From contig JAFXOX010000046.1 of NCBI GenBank assembly GCA_017528345.1, forward strand, positions 186,001 to 250,000: a DNA stretch of 64,000 nucleotides. The letters are read 5' to 3'. The stretch is from Desulfovibrio sp. (GTDB taxonomy: Bacteria > Desulfobacterota > Desulfovibrionia > Desulfovibrionales > Desulfovibrionaceae). Positions 32,696 through 42,415 of this stretch are shown here, in pieces. Numbering within the stretch: position 1 is the stretch's first letter; each line of letters begins with the position of its first letter. The notes beneath the pieces were generated by a model. That model had not been told where the DNA came from, did no database searches, and worked only from the letters and a program-made list of their open reading frames with translations. Made by a program: the position numbers and the translations under genes.

Positions 32696-35619
32696 GCCTC
32701 TACCTTATCTTCTGCAAGAACATTGACGACATCAAAACCGTTGGCCAGGGCAAAAGTGCGGGCATCATCGCCACCCAGAAGGCAACTTGAGCCGTCCTTA
32801 AGCTGCGCCAAGACGTCAGCAAATTCGCGAAAATGCCTGGGCTCCGTGGAGAGCATCTCCTCTCGCATCTGCTGCCGCTGTTCATCACTGTCACCGCTCA
32901 GTCTGCGGGCCAGGGCCACAGCGCCGCGGGCACTGGGCAAGCGGTAACAGTCGAGGTCTCCCACGGCCCCAACTATGGCCTGGGTTAGTTGGGTAGCGCT
33001 TGGCGTAAAGTGCGCGAGATAATGAGCCATCTTATCAAAGGCTTCCAGTGTCTTTTGGGTATTGGGATCTCTGTAGGAGGCGCAGATCAGGGTCCCATGG
33101 CAGCGGTCCAAGGAACAGAAGGCTCCGTAGGCACCACCCATGACACGCACATTTTCCCAAAGATAGCCCATTTTCAGATAACGCAAAATGACGCTTGCTG
33201 AGCCGTGGTAGGTCCAGCCACATTTGCCGAGATTCACGCTTTTGCCCACGTAGTTGACACGCGATGGCATAATCAGGGCTTCAGCATGGGGAAGATCCTC
33301 ACATAAAGAATACTGTGCGGTATGCGTTCCCTCTGCGCTCGGAAGCTGGGCAATGAGCGATGAGGCAAGATGCTTCACTTTGCCAAGGGCGGCGTCTTCT
33401 GCTGTGCAGCTGAAAATAATCTCCTTGTCCCCAAGAATGGCCTTACGCAGACATTCAAGATCATCGAGCAACGAGTCTGGCGACGTGGCAAAGGAATTCA
33501 GGATATTTTTCAGAGACGCGAAATAGGTAATTCCGCCTGTACGTTCAGCCCAGGCTCCCTGAGGACTATAACGGGCAGCCAATCGAGTTGTCACGGCAGA
33601 ATGGCCTGCAGACTGCAGATACTGCTCCATGCCGGCTCGCATTTCCAGTAGAATCTGCCCAATACGCTCTGTGGCGACCTGCCTGTCGCGCAGAGGGTGC
33701 AGAAGAAGCTCTTCGAAAAGCGCAAACATATCCTCAAGCTTCTCATACACAGCCTTGCCACCGAGGGCAAAGTAGCCAAAAAAGCGCTTTGAACCAAAGG
33801 TTGTGCCGACAGTCACGCCGCCACTCACCCCACCTGTATTGGCGGCAATGGTGTCACCAAGGGTGATATAGTCGTGCTTGTCTGTTCCGATTTCCGTAAT
33901 GGTCCGCAAAAAGAGCGGAAAAAGCGGAATCAGCCGGTCTGGGACGCGCCACAGGGGCAAAAGCAACGTTGCATAGGCAATACCCACTGTTGGCTGCTCA
34001 TGAGCCAGAAAAAGATAATCTCCCTGTTCAGCTTTTTGCGGTATGAGCGCATTGCGCTTAGGCAGATCCGCAACGGTCAGAGCTGGGATGGTTGCTAGCG
34101 CCTCAGGGCTGTCGGGTGTCGTCTGCGCTTTGGCAAGGCGTTCAGTTTCAGTAAGATAGTACTTGCGGCCTGATTCATCCTGGGACTTTTGAAAGGACTC
34201 AAGTCGCTCTGCTTCGTTGCGCGCAAGCTTGTCTGCAAGCAAGGGGTCGGGAACAAGAATCACCGTTGAACGATGCTGATTCTTGAGAAAACGTGTTGTA
34301 ATGAGCTCTTCAAACAGCTTTTCTCCACGCGCAAGACGCTCTTTAATGTCCGCCAGCGGGGCCTCAAAGGCCAAAGCGGCGAAGGGATCGCCATCGTAGA
34401 GCCACGTAGAAAGAGCCTGAATCATAGCCGCAAGACCTCGCGGAAAACGACCTGTATTGCGCTCGCGATAGTCAAACTCAACACTGTTCACAGCGGCAAG
34501 CACGGTACTGCTGGCAATCCCCTTATCCACAAGTTCCTGCAGTGTATCAAAGATCAATGTCTCAGCCCGTGGAATATCCTCACGGCGGATGCCTTTGAGA
34601 CCAGTTGAGTAATACATCTGCCTGAGATCTGTCTCTAAACCGCAACCTGTGGTGTCCTCACCCAGGCCCGATGTGATCAAGGCTCGTTGTAGAGGACTGC
34701 CAGGCATGCCTTCGAGAATATGACTGAGCATTTCCATCTGCAGAGCTTCGTGAACATTCCCGCGCTCGCCAAGTAGCCAGTTGACAGTGAACATGGCTTT
34801 ATCTTGGCCATCTCCGGCAGCATAGGCGACCTCTCGCTGTCTCGGCAGCGCAAATGGATGCTGCAGAGGGATGACAGAATCTACTTTCTTATATTCGTAG
34901 TCGGCCAAAACCTTCTGTACGATTTCAAGTCTTTTTGACTCCGGGTCATCACCCCAAAAAAAGAAGCGGGCGTTGGATGGATGATAATAGCGAGCGTGAA
35001 AGTCCCTGAAGGACTGATAGGTGAGATCGGGAATGCGTTCGGGATCCCCTCCTGAATCGAGACTATAAAGCGTATCCGGGAAAAGAGACTGCTGACTCTG
35101 TTCGGCTAAAACCGAGTCAGGCGAGGAATAGGCGCCCTTCATTTCATTGAAGACAACCCCTTTATACGTCCAGGGTCCGTCCTTACTCTGCGCATCGATA
35201 TGCCAGCCTTCCTGGCGGAAAATATCCTCACTGATACTGGGATGAAACACGGCGTCAAGATAGACATCTATAAGATTGTAAAAATCCTGAAGATTGGCGC
35301 TGGCCACAGGATAGCAGGTCTTGTCAGGAAACGTGAAAGCATTGAGAAAGGTCTGCAGAGAGCCCTTCAGCAGTTCCACAAAAGGTTCTTTCACCGGATA
35401 CTTCTGAGAGCCGCACAGCACCGAGTGCTCCATGATATGCGCAACGCCCGTGGAATCGGCAGGGGGAGTCCTTAAGGTCACACCAAAGCATTTATTTTCG
35501 TCACCATTGACCACGGAGAGCAGTTGCGCCCTGGTCGACGTATGCTCAAAAAGGCTAATGGTGCCGCCGACTTCACTGAGTTCGCGTTTCTCAATCAAAG
35601 TAAATGCCGAAGTGCTCAT
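32692..35619 (-). CDS. M16C-family zinc metalloprotease (presequence-protease-like)
   Basis: A 975-aa peptidase. The inverted zinc motif HIMEH (about residue 60, within GVAHIMEHSVLCGSQKYPVK) and a downstream Glu in GVVFNEMKGAYSS are conserved. Four M16 half-domains fill the length, as in PreP/CYM1 and bacterial relatives that degrade peptides in a closed chamber. No signal peptide was seen at the chosen ATG. AGGA lies 7 nt before ATG 35619. The 31 in-frame codons upstream lack an SD. Confidence 0.92.
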   Translation of the reverse strand: MSTSAFTLIEKRELSEVGGTISLFEHTSTRAQLLSVVNGDENKCFGVTLRTPPADSTGVAHIMEHSVLCGSQKYPVKEPFVELLKGSLQTFLNAFTFPDKTCYPVASANLQDFYNLIDVYLDAVFHPSISEDIFRQEGWHIDAQSKDGPWTYKGVVFNEMKGAYSSPDSVLAEQSQQSLFPDTLYSLDSGGDPERIPDLTYQSFRDFHARYYHPSNARFFFWGDDPESKRLEIVQKVLADYEYKKVDSVIPLQHPFALPRQREVAYAAGDGQDKAMFTVNWLLGERGNVHEALQMEMLSHILEGMPGSPLQRALITSGLGEDTTGCGLETDLRQMYYSTGLKGIRREDIPRAETLIFDTLQELVDKGIASSTVLAAVNSVEFDYRERNTGRFPRGLAAMIQALSTWLYDGDPFAALAFEAPLADIKERLARGEKLFEELITTRFLKNQHRSTVILVPDPLLADKLARNEAERLESFQKSQDESGRKYYLTETERLAKAQTTPDSPEALATIPALTVADLPKRNALIPQKAEQGDYLFLAHEQPTVGIAYATLLLPLWRVPDRLIPLFPLFLRTITEIGTDKHDYITLGDTIAANTGGVSGGVTVGTTFGSKRFFGYFALGGKAVYEKLEDMFALFEELLLHPLRDRQVATERIGQILLEMRAGMEQYLQSAGHSAVTTRLAARYSPQGAWAERTGGITYFASLKNILNSFATSPDSLLDDLECLRKAILGDKEIIFSCTAEDAALGKVKHLASSLIAQLPSAEGTHTAQYSLCEDLPHAEALIMPSRVNYVGKSVNLGKCGWTYHGSASVILRYLKMGYLWENVRVMGGAYGAFCSLDRCHGTLICASYRDPNTQKTLEAFDKMAHYLAHFTPSATQLTQAIVGAVGDLDCYRLPSARGAVALARRLSGDSDEQRQQMREEMLSTEPRHFREFADVLAQLKDGSSCLLGGDDARTFALANGFDVVNVLAEDKVEA

Positions 35620-35773
35620 AGAAAAATCCTTGAATAGGTATGACAGAAGTGCGCAAAAGCACGCTTTCGGAATATAGTGTGGGCTGCATGACAGTATTCT
35701 AAACGAAATCAAAGTAGTCAGTTCTCATTTTTTTGTCAAAATCTGTAAAAATTCGTGGGATAAGCTCTGAGCA

Positions 35774-35818
35774 AAAAAGAGCGTGTTCCCTCGAGGTCAT
35801 GGCCATCTTGCTCTTTTT
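35774..35818. terminator. Terminator-like hairpin in the M16C/rpsB divergent region
   Basis: AAAAAGAGC (35774-35782) and GCTCTTTTT (35810-35818) pair around a 27-nt loop, with A/T runs on both sides. It partly overlaps the rpsB promoter -35. Confidence 0.5.
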
Positions 35819-35836
35819 CAAAAAAAGATCTATAAG
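35808..35836 (+). promoter_or_regulatory. Promoter of rpsB-tsf
   Basis: TTGCTC (35808-35813), a 17-nt spacer and TATAAG (35831-35836), followed by a leader of about 190 nt. Confidence 0.6.
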
Positions 35837-35977
35837 ATTTGTCTTTAGCGCTTTTGCTGGTCTTGTCCAGAAAGCCAACGGTTCAGGGTTTTGTCCCTTT
35901 TTTTGCTCACATACCGTGAGGATCACATTCATTTCACACATCTCGCTTTCCCGGGTGATTCATAGGGAGCCAGATCC

Positions 35978-35992
35978 GTCCCTCTCAGGGAC
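35978..35992 (+). promoter_or_regulatory. Small hairpin in the rpsB leader
   Basis: GTCCCT and AGGGAC pair around CTC, 37 nt before the rpsB ATG. It could be part of an S2 autoregulatory leader. I cannot confirm a known motif. Confidence 0.35.
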
Positions 35993-36029
35993 ACAGGCGA
36001 GATGGCGGTTGAACCCCTAAGGAGTTTCC

Positions 36030-36791
36030 ATGGCCTACGTCACAATGAAACAGATGCTTGAGACTGGCGTCCATTTTGGCCACCAGACACGTCGCTGGAA
36101 TCCCAAAATGCGTCCCTTTATCTTTGGTGCCCGCAACGGTATCCATATTATTGATCTCCAGCAGACCGTACACCTTTTCCGCAAGGCCTACGATGCCGTT
36201 GTCGATACAGTCGCCAAGGGTGGTAAGGTGCTTTTTATCGGCACCAAGCGCCAAGCTCAGGAAACGATTGCCGCTGAAGCTACCCGCTGCGGTCAGTACT
36301 ATGTTTCCAATCGCTGGATGGGTGGTACGCTGACAAATTTTGTCACAATCCAAAAAAGTATTGAGCGTCTGAAGAAGCTTGAGGCCATGTTTGCCGACGG
36401 CAGCATCAACAAGTACCAGAAAAAAGAAGTTCTGCTGCGCGAACGTGAAAAAAATAAACTTGAAGAAACACTCGGCGGTATCAAGAATATGGAGCGCCTG
36501 CCCCAGCTGGCCTTCATCATTGATCCCAACCGTGAGGATATTGCGGTACGCGAATGCCGTAAACTCGGCATTCCCATTGTGGCCATTACCGACACCAACT
36601 GCGACCCCGACAACATTGACTACATTATTCCCGGCAATGACGACGCCATCCGCGCCATTAAACTCTTTGTTGGTTCCTTTGCCGATGCCTGCCTTGAAGG
36701 CGAAGCTATGAACAAGGATGGCGGCAATGCGGAAGAGCAATTACAAAAAGCTGCGGAAGCTGAAGACAAGGACGAAACAGCTGCTCAGTAG
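36030..36791 (+). CDS. rpsB: 30S ribosomal protein S2
   Basis: A 253-aa ribosomal protein with [68 protein letters not shown] and [21 protein letters not shown]. It ends in an acidic tail. AAGGAG lies 6 nt before the ATG. It heads the conserved rpsB-tsf pair, with tsf 31 nt later. Confidence 0.99.
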   Translation: MAYVTMKQMLETGVHFGHQTRRWNPKMRPFIFGARNGIHIIDLQQTVHLFRKAYDAVVDTVAKGGKVLFIGTKRQAQETIAAEATRCGQYYVSNRWMGGTLTNFVTIQKSIERLKKLEAMFADGSINKYQKKEVLLREREKNKLEETLGGIKNMERLPQLAFIIDPNREDIAVRECRKLGIPIVAITDTNCDPDNIDYIIPGNDDAIRAIKLFVGSFADACLEGEAMNKDGGNAEEQLQKAAEAEDKDETAAQ

Positions 36792-36822
36792 CAGCATAAC
36801 TAGTTTCTGAAAAAGGTGTATT

Positions 36823-37686
36823 ATGGCGACAATTACAGCTCAAATGGTCAAGGACCTGCGTGAAAAAACAGGCGCAGGTATGATGGATTGCAAAAAGGCA
36901 CTGGTAGCCGTTGATGGCGATGAGCAAAAAGCTGTTGACTGGTTGCGTCAGAAAGGTATGGCCAAAGCGGCCACCAAGAGCGGACGTGCCACTGCAGAAG
37001 GTCTCGTCTGCGTGAAAACAAGTAGCGACGGCAAAACCACGGCTCTTGCCTCTCTCTATTGCGAAACAGACTTTGTGGCTCGTGGTGATAAATTCCAGGC
37101 TGAAGTCGACAAAATCGCCCAGGCTGTTCTGGACAAAGATCCCAAAAATATCCAGGCTCTTGAGGATCTGCTTGGCGACGACGTCAAACAGCTCATTGCC
37201 ACCGTGGGCGAAAATATGAAAATTGGTGCTTTCGCACGCCACAGCAAAGCCTCTGACCGGGAAGCGTTAGGACACTATATTCACTCAAACGGCAAAATTG
37301 GTGTTCTCGTCTGGGCTGAGTTCGGCAAAGCTGAAAATACGACCAGTGAAGCCTGCAAAACGCTTTTGCGAGAGCTTGCCATGCAGATTGCTGCCACCAA
37401 CCCCATGGCACTTGATGCCGATGGCGTTGATCCCAAAGCTATTGAACGCGAGCGGGAAGTCTATATTGAAAAAGCCCGAGCCGAAGGCAAACCTGAACAG
37501 ATCATCAATAAGATTGCTGACGGTGCTGTGCAAAAATTCAAAAAATCCGTTTGCCTCCTCGATCAGCCCTATATCCGCGACGACAAAAAAGCTGTGAGCG
37601 AAATCGTCAAGGAGGCTGCAAAAGCTCTGGGCGATACGGTCAAAGTCCTTGGCTACCAGCGCATTCAGCTGACAGCTGAAGAGTAG
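36823..37686 (+). CDS. tsf: Elongation factor Ts
   Basis: A 287-aa nucleotide-exchange factor for EF-Tu. The N-terminal domain is TAQMVKDLREKTGAGMMDCKKAL and the core motif is ETDFVARGDKF. The second core repeat contains LLRELAMQIAATNPMAL and the C-terminal part LLDQPYIRDDKKAVSEIVKE. Typical length and the usual place behind rpsB. A strong terminator follows 60 nt later. Confidence 0.99.
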   Translation: MATITAQMVKDLREKTGAGMMDCKKALVAVDGDEQKAVDWLRQKGMAKAATKSGRATAEGLVCVKTSSDGKTTALASLYCETDFVARGDKFQAEVDKIAQAVLDKDPKNIQALEDLLGDDVKQLIATVGENMKIGAFARHSKASDREALGHYIHSNGKIGVLVWAEFGKAENTTSEACKTLLRELAMQIAATNPMALDADGVDPKAIEREREVYIEKARAEGKPEQIINKIADGAVQKFKKSVCLLDQPYIRDDKKAVSEIVKEAAKALGDTVKVLGYQRIQLTAEE

Positions 37687-37747
37687 GTACCGATTTTGCT
37701 GTTCTCCCCGGCTTGTAGCCCTGGAGAATACAAAGCGTATAGACGAC

Positions 37748-37778
37748 AGGGGAAAGTCACATCTTTCCCCTTTTTTTT
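37748..37778 (+). terminator. Terminator of rpsB-tsf
   Basis: AGGGGAAAG (37748-37756) and CTTTCCCCT (37763-37771) pair around TCACAT, followed by eight T. Confidence 0.92.
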
Positions 37779-38194
37779 CACCTTTTTCTGTTGGACACGT
37801 AGGCCTTTCCCCTTGCGGACCTAGACCGGGAACTGGTGTACAGTACTACAATTTTCTGCAGCATAGTGTCAGCAGTTGGTCACAAGGCACCACTTCCTCT
37901 CACCGTTCCGTGCCAGACACTGAGAGAAAAGTTCGTGGATAGTACGTGCAAACATCGGCTGAGCTATTTTCATCAAAGCACCAAAGTATTGCCTTTCCCG
38001 GCAGAGATCTCACTGCCACTACGCAAGAGCTTGCGACAAATCGAGGCCTGCGCGACCTTCTAGCTTGCCTTCTTGAACAACAATCATGATTTGCCGCGAT
38101 AAAAGAGTTCGTGCATACTGGGTATCAGGCCTTTTACGGCGATTTCTGAAAGTCGGCATTCATGCCGCCCCTTCCCATAATCACATCTTTTTAC
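37779..38194. other. Non-coding stretch before the nitroreductase gene
   Basis: About 416 nt with no gene I can support. A GTG-initiated frame of 75 codons (37836-38063) has no SD and no family resemblance. No tRNA-like fold was seen. It may be the residue of a lost gene. Confidence 0.4.
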
Positions 38195-38253
38195 GGAGGC
38201 AGCGTTTCCGCCCTGACATGTATGAAGGGTATCTACGCTGAAAGTGTTATGAA
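38195..38253 (+). promoter_or_regulatory. Hairpin-spaced ribosome-binding element, copy 4 (nitroreductase)
   Basis: GGAGG (38195-38199), CAGCGT (38200-38205), inner CCCT/AGGG, ACGCTG (38235-38240), AAAGTGTT (8 nt) and ATGAA (38249). The inner stem differs from CCTCGG copies but still pairs, which suggests compensatory change. The linear gap is 49 nt. Confidence 0.8.
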
Positions 38254-38767
38254 TGATATTCTCACAACAATCTGCACACGTCGCAGCTGTCGCTCCTTTC
38301 AACAGACCATGCCCCCCAGAGATCTGCTTGAACAGATTGCAAAGGCTGGAAGCTATGCGGCCTCAGGCCGCGGAAAACAATCACCGGTCATTGTTGTGGT
38401 TACCGACAAAGAGACTCGCGATCAGCTTGCAGCTATGAATGCACGTTTTTTGGGGGTCGATAGCGATCCCTTCTACGGAGCCCCCTGCCTGATGGTTGTT
38501 TTGGCCCAAACGAGCTTTCCCACCTATCTCTATGACGGAAGCCTCGTTATGGGGAATCTGATGCTTGCAGCTCATGCCCTGAACCTTGGCAGCTGCTGGA
38601 TTCATCGCGCAAAAGAGGAATTTGCCGACGCCGAAGGAAAGCTGCTTCTGCAAAAATGGGGCTTAACAGATGCATATGAAGGCATTGGTCACTGTGTTCT
38701 TGGCTACCCGGCTCACGCACCTGACAAGCCTCTCCCACGCAAGCCAGACTATATCCGTTTCGTCTAA
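38249..38767 (+). CDS. Nitroreductase-family flavoprotein
   Basis: A 172-aa FMN enzyme of the nitroreductase superfamily. The N-terminal FMN motif is CTRRSCRSFQ, followed by AGSYAASGRGKQSPVIVVVT, a middle DGSLVMGNLMLAAHALNLGSCWI and a C-terminal GYPAHAPDKPLPRK. Substrate unknown. Short relative to NfsB-type enzymes, as in the small anaerobe versions. The start is set by the conserved hairpin RBS element. Frames extending upstream run through that element and are not used. Confidence 0.88.
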   Translation: MNDILTTICTRRSCRSFQQTMPPRDLLEQIAKAGSYAASGRGKQSPVIVVVTDKETRDQLAAMNARFLGVDSDPFYGAPCLMVVLAQTSFPTYLYDGSLVMGNLMLAAHALNLGSCWIHRAKEEFADAEGKLLLQKWGLTDAYEGIGHCVLGYPAHAPDKPLPRKPDYIRFV

Positions 38768-38814
38768 TGCTGGATTTCAAAGCTATTCCTGCTTTTCATC
38801 CTATACCCCTAAAG

Positions 38815-39078
38815 CCATGATAAGGCGCACGACTAGAATTTCCTTGCTTTTCTGCCTTTCCTGCCGCAAACTGTTCTTTTAGCCTGCGGAGAGATGTGTA
38901 AACCTTGGGGAAGAGCTGGTCGCTTTGCAGCTGCAACATTCCCATAACGGAGTATTTGCAAGGGAAAACCAAGCAAGTATTCTTTTGGAAGTCACGTTAC
39001 CGCAGGAACTCACCTTCTTGTTGGTGTATGTTGACTCCGCAAGGGATCTCTGGCTTTAGGCGAGGTGTCAAATGATGT
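38815..39078 (+). pseudogene. Second decayed tnpB 3' end with remnant end hairpin (relic 2)
   Basis: The plus strand shows VLLACGEMCKPWGRAGRFAA, aligning with SACGEIVRPGGVAGWFAA of relic 1, and blocks such as AAGGCGCAC and GCAGGAAC are shared in the same order. Near 39043-39075, GGGATCTCTGGCTTTAGGCG followed by AGGTGTCAAAT is a worn version of the relic 1 end hairpin. Stops interrupt the frame. It fills the 363-nt gap between the nitroreductase gene and panC. Confidence 0.55.
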
Positions 39079-39119
39079 TTCTTGGCAGGTATAGCGTGAT
39101 TTCACCTCAACTACATCAC

Positions 39120-39132
39120 TATATCTTGATAT
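39120..39132. promoter_or_regulatory. ATATC/GATAT inverted repeat overlapping the panC start
   Basis: ATATC (39121-39125), TT, GATAT (39128-39132). The second arm overlaps the panC ATG (39131). Half-sites resemble those at the sahR operator candidate (TATATC/GATATA), though the spacing differs (2 against 10 nt). Since metK is the next gene, SahR control is possible but speculative. Confidence 0.35.
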
Positions 39133-39994
39133 GCAAATAATCAAAACTCTTTCTGAACTTTCAGAACTTTGCCGTAGCTTTCACCAAGCACAGCAGAGCA
39201 TCTGTCTTGTGCCGACCATGGGATACTATCATGCAGGCCATGAAGATCTTATGCAGTATGGCAGAACTCTCGCTGATAAGCTTGTTGTCAGCCTTTTTGT
39301 CAATCCGACCCAGTTTGGTCCGGCAGAAGATTTGGAAAACTATCCAAAAGACCATGAACGAGACAGCCGCATTGCGGAGTCTCACGGTTGTGACGTCCTT
39401 TTCCTGCCCGATGCCGCAGACATGTATACAGCAGACCACGCAACATGGGTTGAAGTTCCAAAAATGACGAAAATACTTTGCGGCCTTTCAAGACCAATCC
39501 ATTTTCGCGGTGTCTGTACCGTTGTGCTTAAACTCTTCAACTTGACGCAGGCTGATTATGCGGTTTTTGGAGAAAAAGACTGGCAGCAGCAGGCTATTTT
39601 GAAAAAAATGGTTGAAGATCTCAATGTACCTGTGACGATAAAAACACGGGCAACAGTGCGCGAGGCTGACGGTCTGGCCCTTTCCTCACGCAATGTCTAC
39701 CTCACTGCCGAAGAAAGGAAGCAGGCTCCTGCCATCTATGCGGGTCTTTGCGCAGCACGCACTCTCGTCAAAAAGGGCGAGAGAAATGCTAAAAAGATTA
39801 AGGACCTTGTCTTGCAAAAATGGGCTGTGGACATACCTCTTGGCCGTCTTGATTATCTGAATATTGTGGATCCATATAATCTCGAAAATGTCGAATATCT
39901 CGAGCAGGATGCGCTCATGGCCTGTGCTGTGCGCCTTGGAAAGGCCCGACTTATCGACAATATTCTCTTACCTGCCTGTGGTACACAGGCCTAA
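39131..39994 (+). CDS. panC: Pantoate-beta-alanine ligase (pantothenate synthetase)
   Basis: A 287-aa enzyme joining pantoate and beta-alanine with ATP, the last step to pantothenate. Motifs are [15 protein letters not shown] (HxGH nucleotide motif), [44 protein letters not shown] and [10 protein letters not shown] (KMSKS-equivalent). No SD is visible before the ATG, and an inverted repeat overlaps it. metK follows after 10 nt, the same pairing I recall in Desulfovibrio. Confidence 0.96.
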   Translation: MQIIKTLSELSELCRSFHQAQQSICLVPTMGYYHAGHEDLMQYGRTLADKLVVSLFVNPTQFGPAEDLENYPKDHERDSRIAESHGCDVLFLPDAADMYTADHATWVEVPKMTKILCGLSRPIHFRGVCTVVLKLFNLTQADYAVFGEKDWQQQAILKKMVEDLNVPVTIKTRATVREADGLALSSRNVYLTAEERKQAPAIYAGLCAARTLVKKGERNAKKIKDLVLQKWAVDIPLGRLDYLNIVDPYNLENVEYLEQDALMACAVRLGKARLIDNILLPACGTQA

Positions 39995-40004
39995 GGAGTC
40001 GAGC

Positions 40005-41177
40005 ATGCTACCCAAAGGCAAATACTTTTTCACTTCAGAGTCGGTTACCGAAGGGCATCCGGACAAAGTTGCCGACCAGATCTCCGATGCTGTTCTGGAC
40101 ACTCTCCTTGAGCAAGATCCTGATTCCCACGTGGCGTGCGAGACTCTCGTTACCACCGGTATGGCAGTTATTGCCGGAGAGATCTCCACGAAGGGTTATG
40201 CAGATTTGCCTTCTGTCGTTCGCAAAACAATCAAGGAAATCGGCTATACAGGCTCTGAAATGGGATTCGACGCTGAAACTTGCGCCGTGATATCCTCCAT
40301 TGATCATCAGTCTCCTGATATTGCACAGGGTGTTTCACGTGAAACACCCGAAGCGCAAGGAGCCGGTGATCAGGGGATGATGTTCGGCTATGCCTGCACA
40401 GAAACAGCGACTCTCATGCCAGCTCCCATCTATTGGGCTCATCAACTCTCTCAGCGCCTGACCTATGTCCGCAAACAGGGTATTGTAGATTTCTTCCGGC
40501 CAGACGGAAAAACTCAAGTATCCTTTGAATACCATGACGGCAAGCCTGTACGTATTCACGACGTTGTGGTCTCAACACAGCATGCCGCCTCAGCCAGCCA
40601 GGAGGATGTCATTGAAGCGGTCAAGCAGGAAGTCATCCTCCCAGTTCTTGATACTTCCGGGTTCTTTGATGAAAAAGATTGCAAAATTTTCATCAATACC
40701 ACAGGGCGCTTTGTCGTCGGCGGTCCCATGGGAGACTGCGGACTGACCGGACGAAAAATCATTCAGGATACCTACGGTGGCAGCGGGCACCACGGCGGTG
40801 GAGCCTTTTCCGGCAAAGATCCTTCCAAAGTTGACCGTTCAGGCGCCTATATGGGTCGATATATTGCCAAAAATGTTGTGGCAGCCGGACTTGCTCCTGT
40901 TTGCGAAGTACAGATTGCCTACTGCATTGGCGTAGCGGAACCAGTCAGTGTCCTGGTCTCTTCCGATGGTACGAGCGATATTTCTGATGAAATTCTCACA
41001 AAAGCGGTGCGAGAAGTTTTTGATTTGCGCCCCTATTTCATCAGCAAACGCCTTGATCTCAAACGTCCCATTTATCAAAAGACCTCTTGCTACGGTCATT
41101 TTGGCAGAGAGCTGCCTGAATTCACCTGGGAAAAAATCGATGCGGCCAAAGATCTGAAAACAGCGGCACACATCTAA
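40005..41177 (+). CDS. metK: S-adenosylmethionine synthetase
   Basis: A 390-aa enzyme making SAM from methionine and ATP. Motifs are [52 protein letters not shown] and [20 protein letters not shown]. Start ATG 40005 has AAGGAG overlapping the panC stop. The segment before GAGDQG, usually DIAQGVDRxxPEEQ, reads [14 protein letters not shown] because a perfect parS palindrome is written into these codons (40331-40346). A clear terminator follows. Confidence 0.98.
   Translation: MLPKGKYFFTSESVTEGHPDKVADQISDAVLDTLLEQDPDSHVACETLVTTGMAVIAGEISTKGYADLPSVVRKTIKEIGYTGSEMGFDAETCAVISSIDHQSPDIAQGVSRETPEAQGAGDQGMMFGYACTETATLMPAPIYWAHQLSQRLTYVRKQGIVDFFRPDGKTQVSFEYHDGKPVRIHDVVVSTQHAASASQEDVIEAVKQEVILPVLDTSGFFDEKDCKIFINTTGRFVVGGPMGDCGLTGRKIIQDTYGGSGHHGGGAFSGKDPSKVDRSGAYMGRYIAKNVVAAGLAPVCEVQIAYCIGVAEPVSVLVSSDGTSDISDEILTKAVREVFDLRPYFISKRLDLKRPIYQKTSCYGHFGRELPEFTWEKIDAAKDLKTAAHI
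40328..40349. other. parS centromere site inside metK
   Basis: TGTTTCACGTGAAACA at 40331-40346 is the full 16-bp bacterial parS consensus. The palindrome extends three more bases on each side to 22 bp. ParB binds parS and spreads, directing origin segregation with ParA. Both parA and parB are encoded 15-17 kb away. The site is fully within metK coding sequence. Confidence 0.92.
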
Positions 41178-41198
41178 TATGCCAGATGTCTGAGTTCT

Positions 41199-41235
41199 GC
41201 GCCTTATGTCCCTGGGGAGATAAGGCGCTTTTTTT
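41199..41235 (+). terminator. Terminator of panC-metK
   Basis: GCGCCTTAT (41199-41207) pairs with ATAAGGCGC (41220-41228), followed by seven T. Confidence 0.93.
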
Positions 41236-41323
41236 GTGCTGTTGCTGATATTCTGCGCTTTTCCAAAATTCCCATCTATGCTAAGACTTCGCCAGACTTC
41301 ACAACATTTTGCAAGGATAGCTC

Positions 41324-42415
41324 ATGCCAGGTAATACTTTTGGTCATATGCTCAGATTGACAACTTTTGGTGAATCTCACGGGCAGTCCATTGGGGGGAT
41401 CCTTGATGGCGTTCCCCCGGGCCTTCACCTTTGCGAGGCAGATCTCCAGAAAGAACTTGACCTGCGAAAGCCGGGCCAGGGTGCGACTTCAACGAGCCGA
41501 GTAGAAGCAGATATCGTTCACATCCAGTCAGGGCTTTTCGAAGGCATGACCACAGGCACCCCCATTGCTTTTCTTATCGCCAACACAAATCAGCACTCAA
41601 AGGATTATGACAATCTTGCCAAGGTCTTCCGGCCAGGCCATGCCGATTACACCTACTTTCAAAAGTATCTTGGCATACGTGACCATCGGGGAGGAGGTCG
41701 CGCCTCAGGGCGCGAGACGGCGGCGAGAGTTGCCGCAGGAGCCATTGCCGCAAAAATGCTTGCCGGCATTGGCGTTGAGATTATGGCAGCAAGTGTAGAA
41801 CTTGGGGGAATACCTGTTGATCAAGAAAACTGCGATCTCTCAGGAGCCCTCGCAAGGCCCTATTTCGCTGCCTCAGACCAGGTCATAGAACTCTGGGATC
41901 AAGCTGTGTACGAGGCAAGAAAAGCGCAAGATACGCTTGGTGGCGTTGTCCAGATCGAGGCAAAGCATGTGCCAGCAGGTCTTGGCGAGCCTGTCTTTGA
42001 CAAACTTTCGGCCATGCTTGGTCACGGTCTCTTGAGTGTCGGTGCCGTCAAGGGCATTGAGTTTGGCGACGGTTTCACGTCTGCACGCCGCCGTGGGTCT
42101 CAAAACAATGATCTTTTGCTCGCAGCAGATACCCCTGGGGGGTCTGTGCGCTTTGCCTCCAATCATGCAGGCGGCATACTTGGAGGCATAAGCTCTGGTC
42201 AGGACATTGTCATCCGTTGTGCCGTCAAGCCTATTGCCTCAGTGCCAAGACCACAGAAGACCGTCGATATCAGCGGGAACGCCTGTGAAATAACCATTTC
42301 TGGCCGACATGACCTTTCAGCCATTCCCCGCATTGTGCCCGTTCTTAAAGCTATGACATCTCTTGTTCTCGCTGATGCCTGGCTTATGCAGCAGGCTATC
42401 TGTAGCAGTCTTTGA
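41324..42415 (+). CDS. aroC: Chorismate synthase
   Basis: A 363-aa FMN-dependent enzyme converting EPSP to chorismate. Motifs are MPGNTFGHMLRLTTFGESHG, GILDGVPPGL, RKPGQGATSTSRVE (usually RRPGQS), DHRGGGRASGRETAARVAAG, GHGLLSVGAVKGIEFGDGF, NHAGGILGGISSGQDI and SGRHDLSAIPRIVPVLKAMT. The SD AAGGA lies about 6 nt before the ATG. It stands alone, away from the aromatic operon. A broken partial copy of its own 3' half follows the stop. Confidence 0.98.
   Translation: MPGNTFGHMLRLTTFGESHGQSIGGILDGVPPGLHLCEADLQKELDLRKPGQGATSTSRVEADIVHIQSGLFEGMTTGTPIAFLIANTNQHSKDYDNLAKVFRPGHADYTYFQKYLGIRDHRGGGRASGRETAARVAAGAIAAKMLAGIGVEIMAASVELGGIPVDQENCDLSGALARPYFAASDQVIELWDQAVYEARKAQDTLGGVVQIEAKHVPAGLGEPVFDKLSAMLGHGLLSVGAVKGIEFGDGFTSARRRGSQNNDLLLAADTPGGSVRFASNHAGGILGGISSGQDIVIRCAVKPIASVPRPQKTVDISGNACEITISGRHDLSAIPRIVPVLKAMTSLVLADAWLMQQAICSSL

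Noticed and set aside
37836..38063. 75-codon GTG frame between tsf and the nitroreductase gene
   Set aside because: No SD, no family pattern, and it follows directly on the rpsB-tsf terminator.
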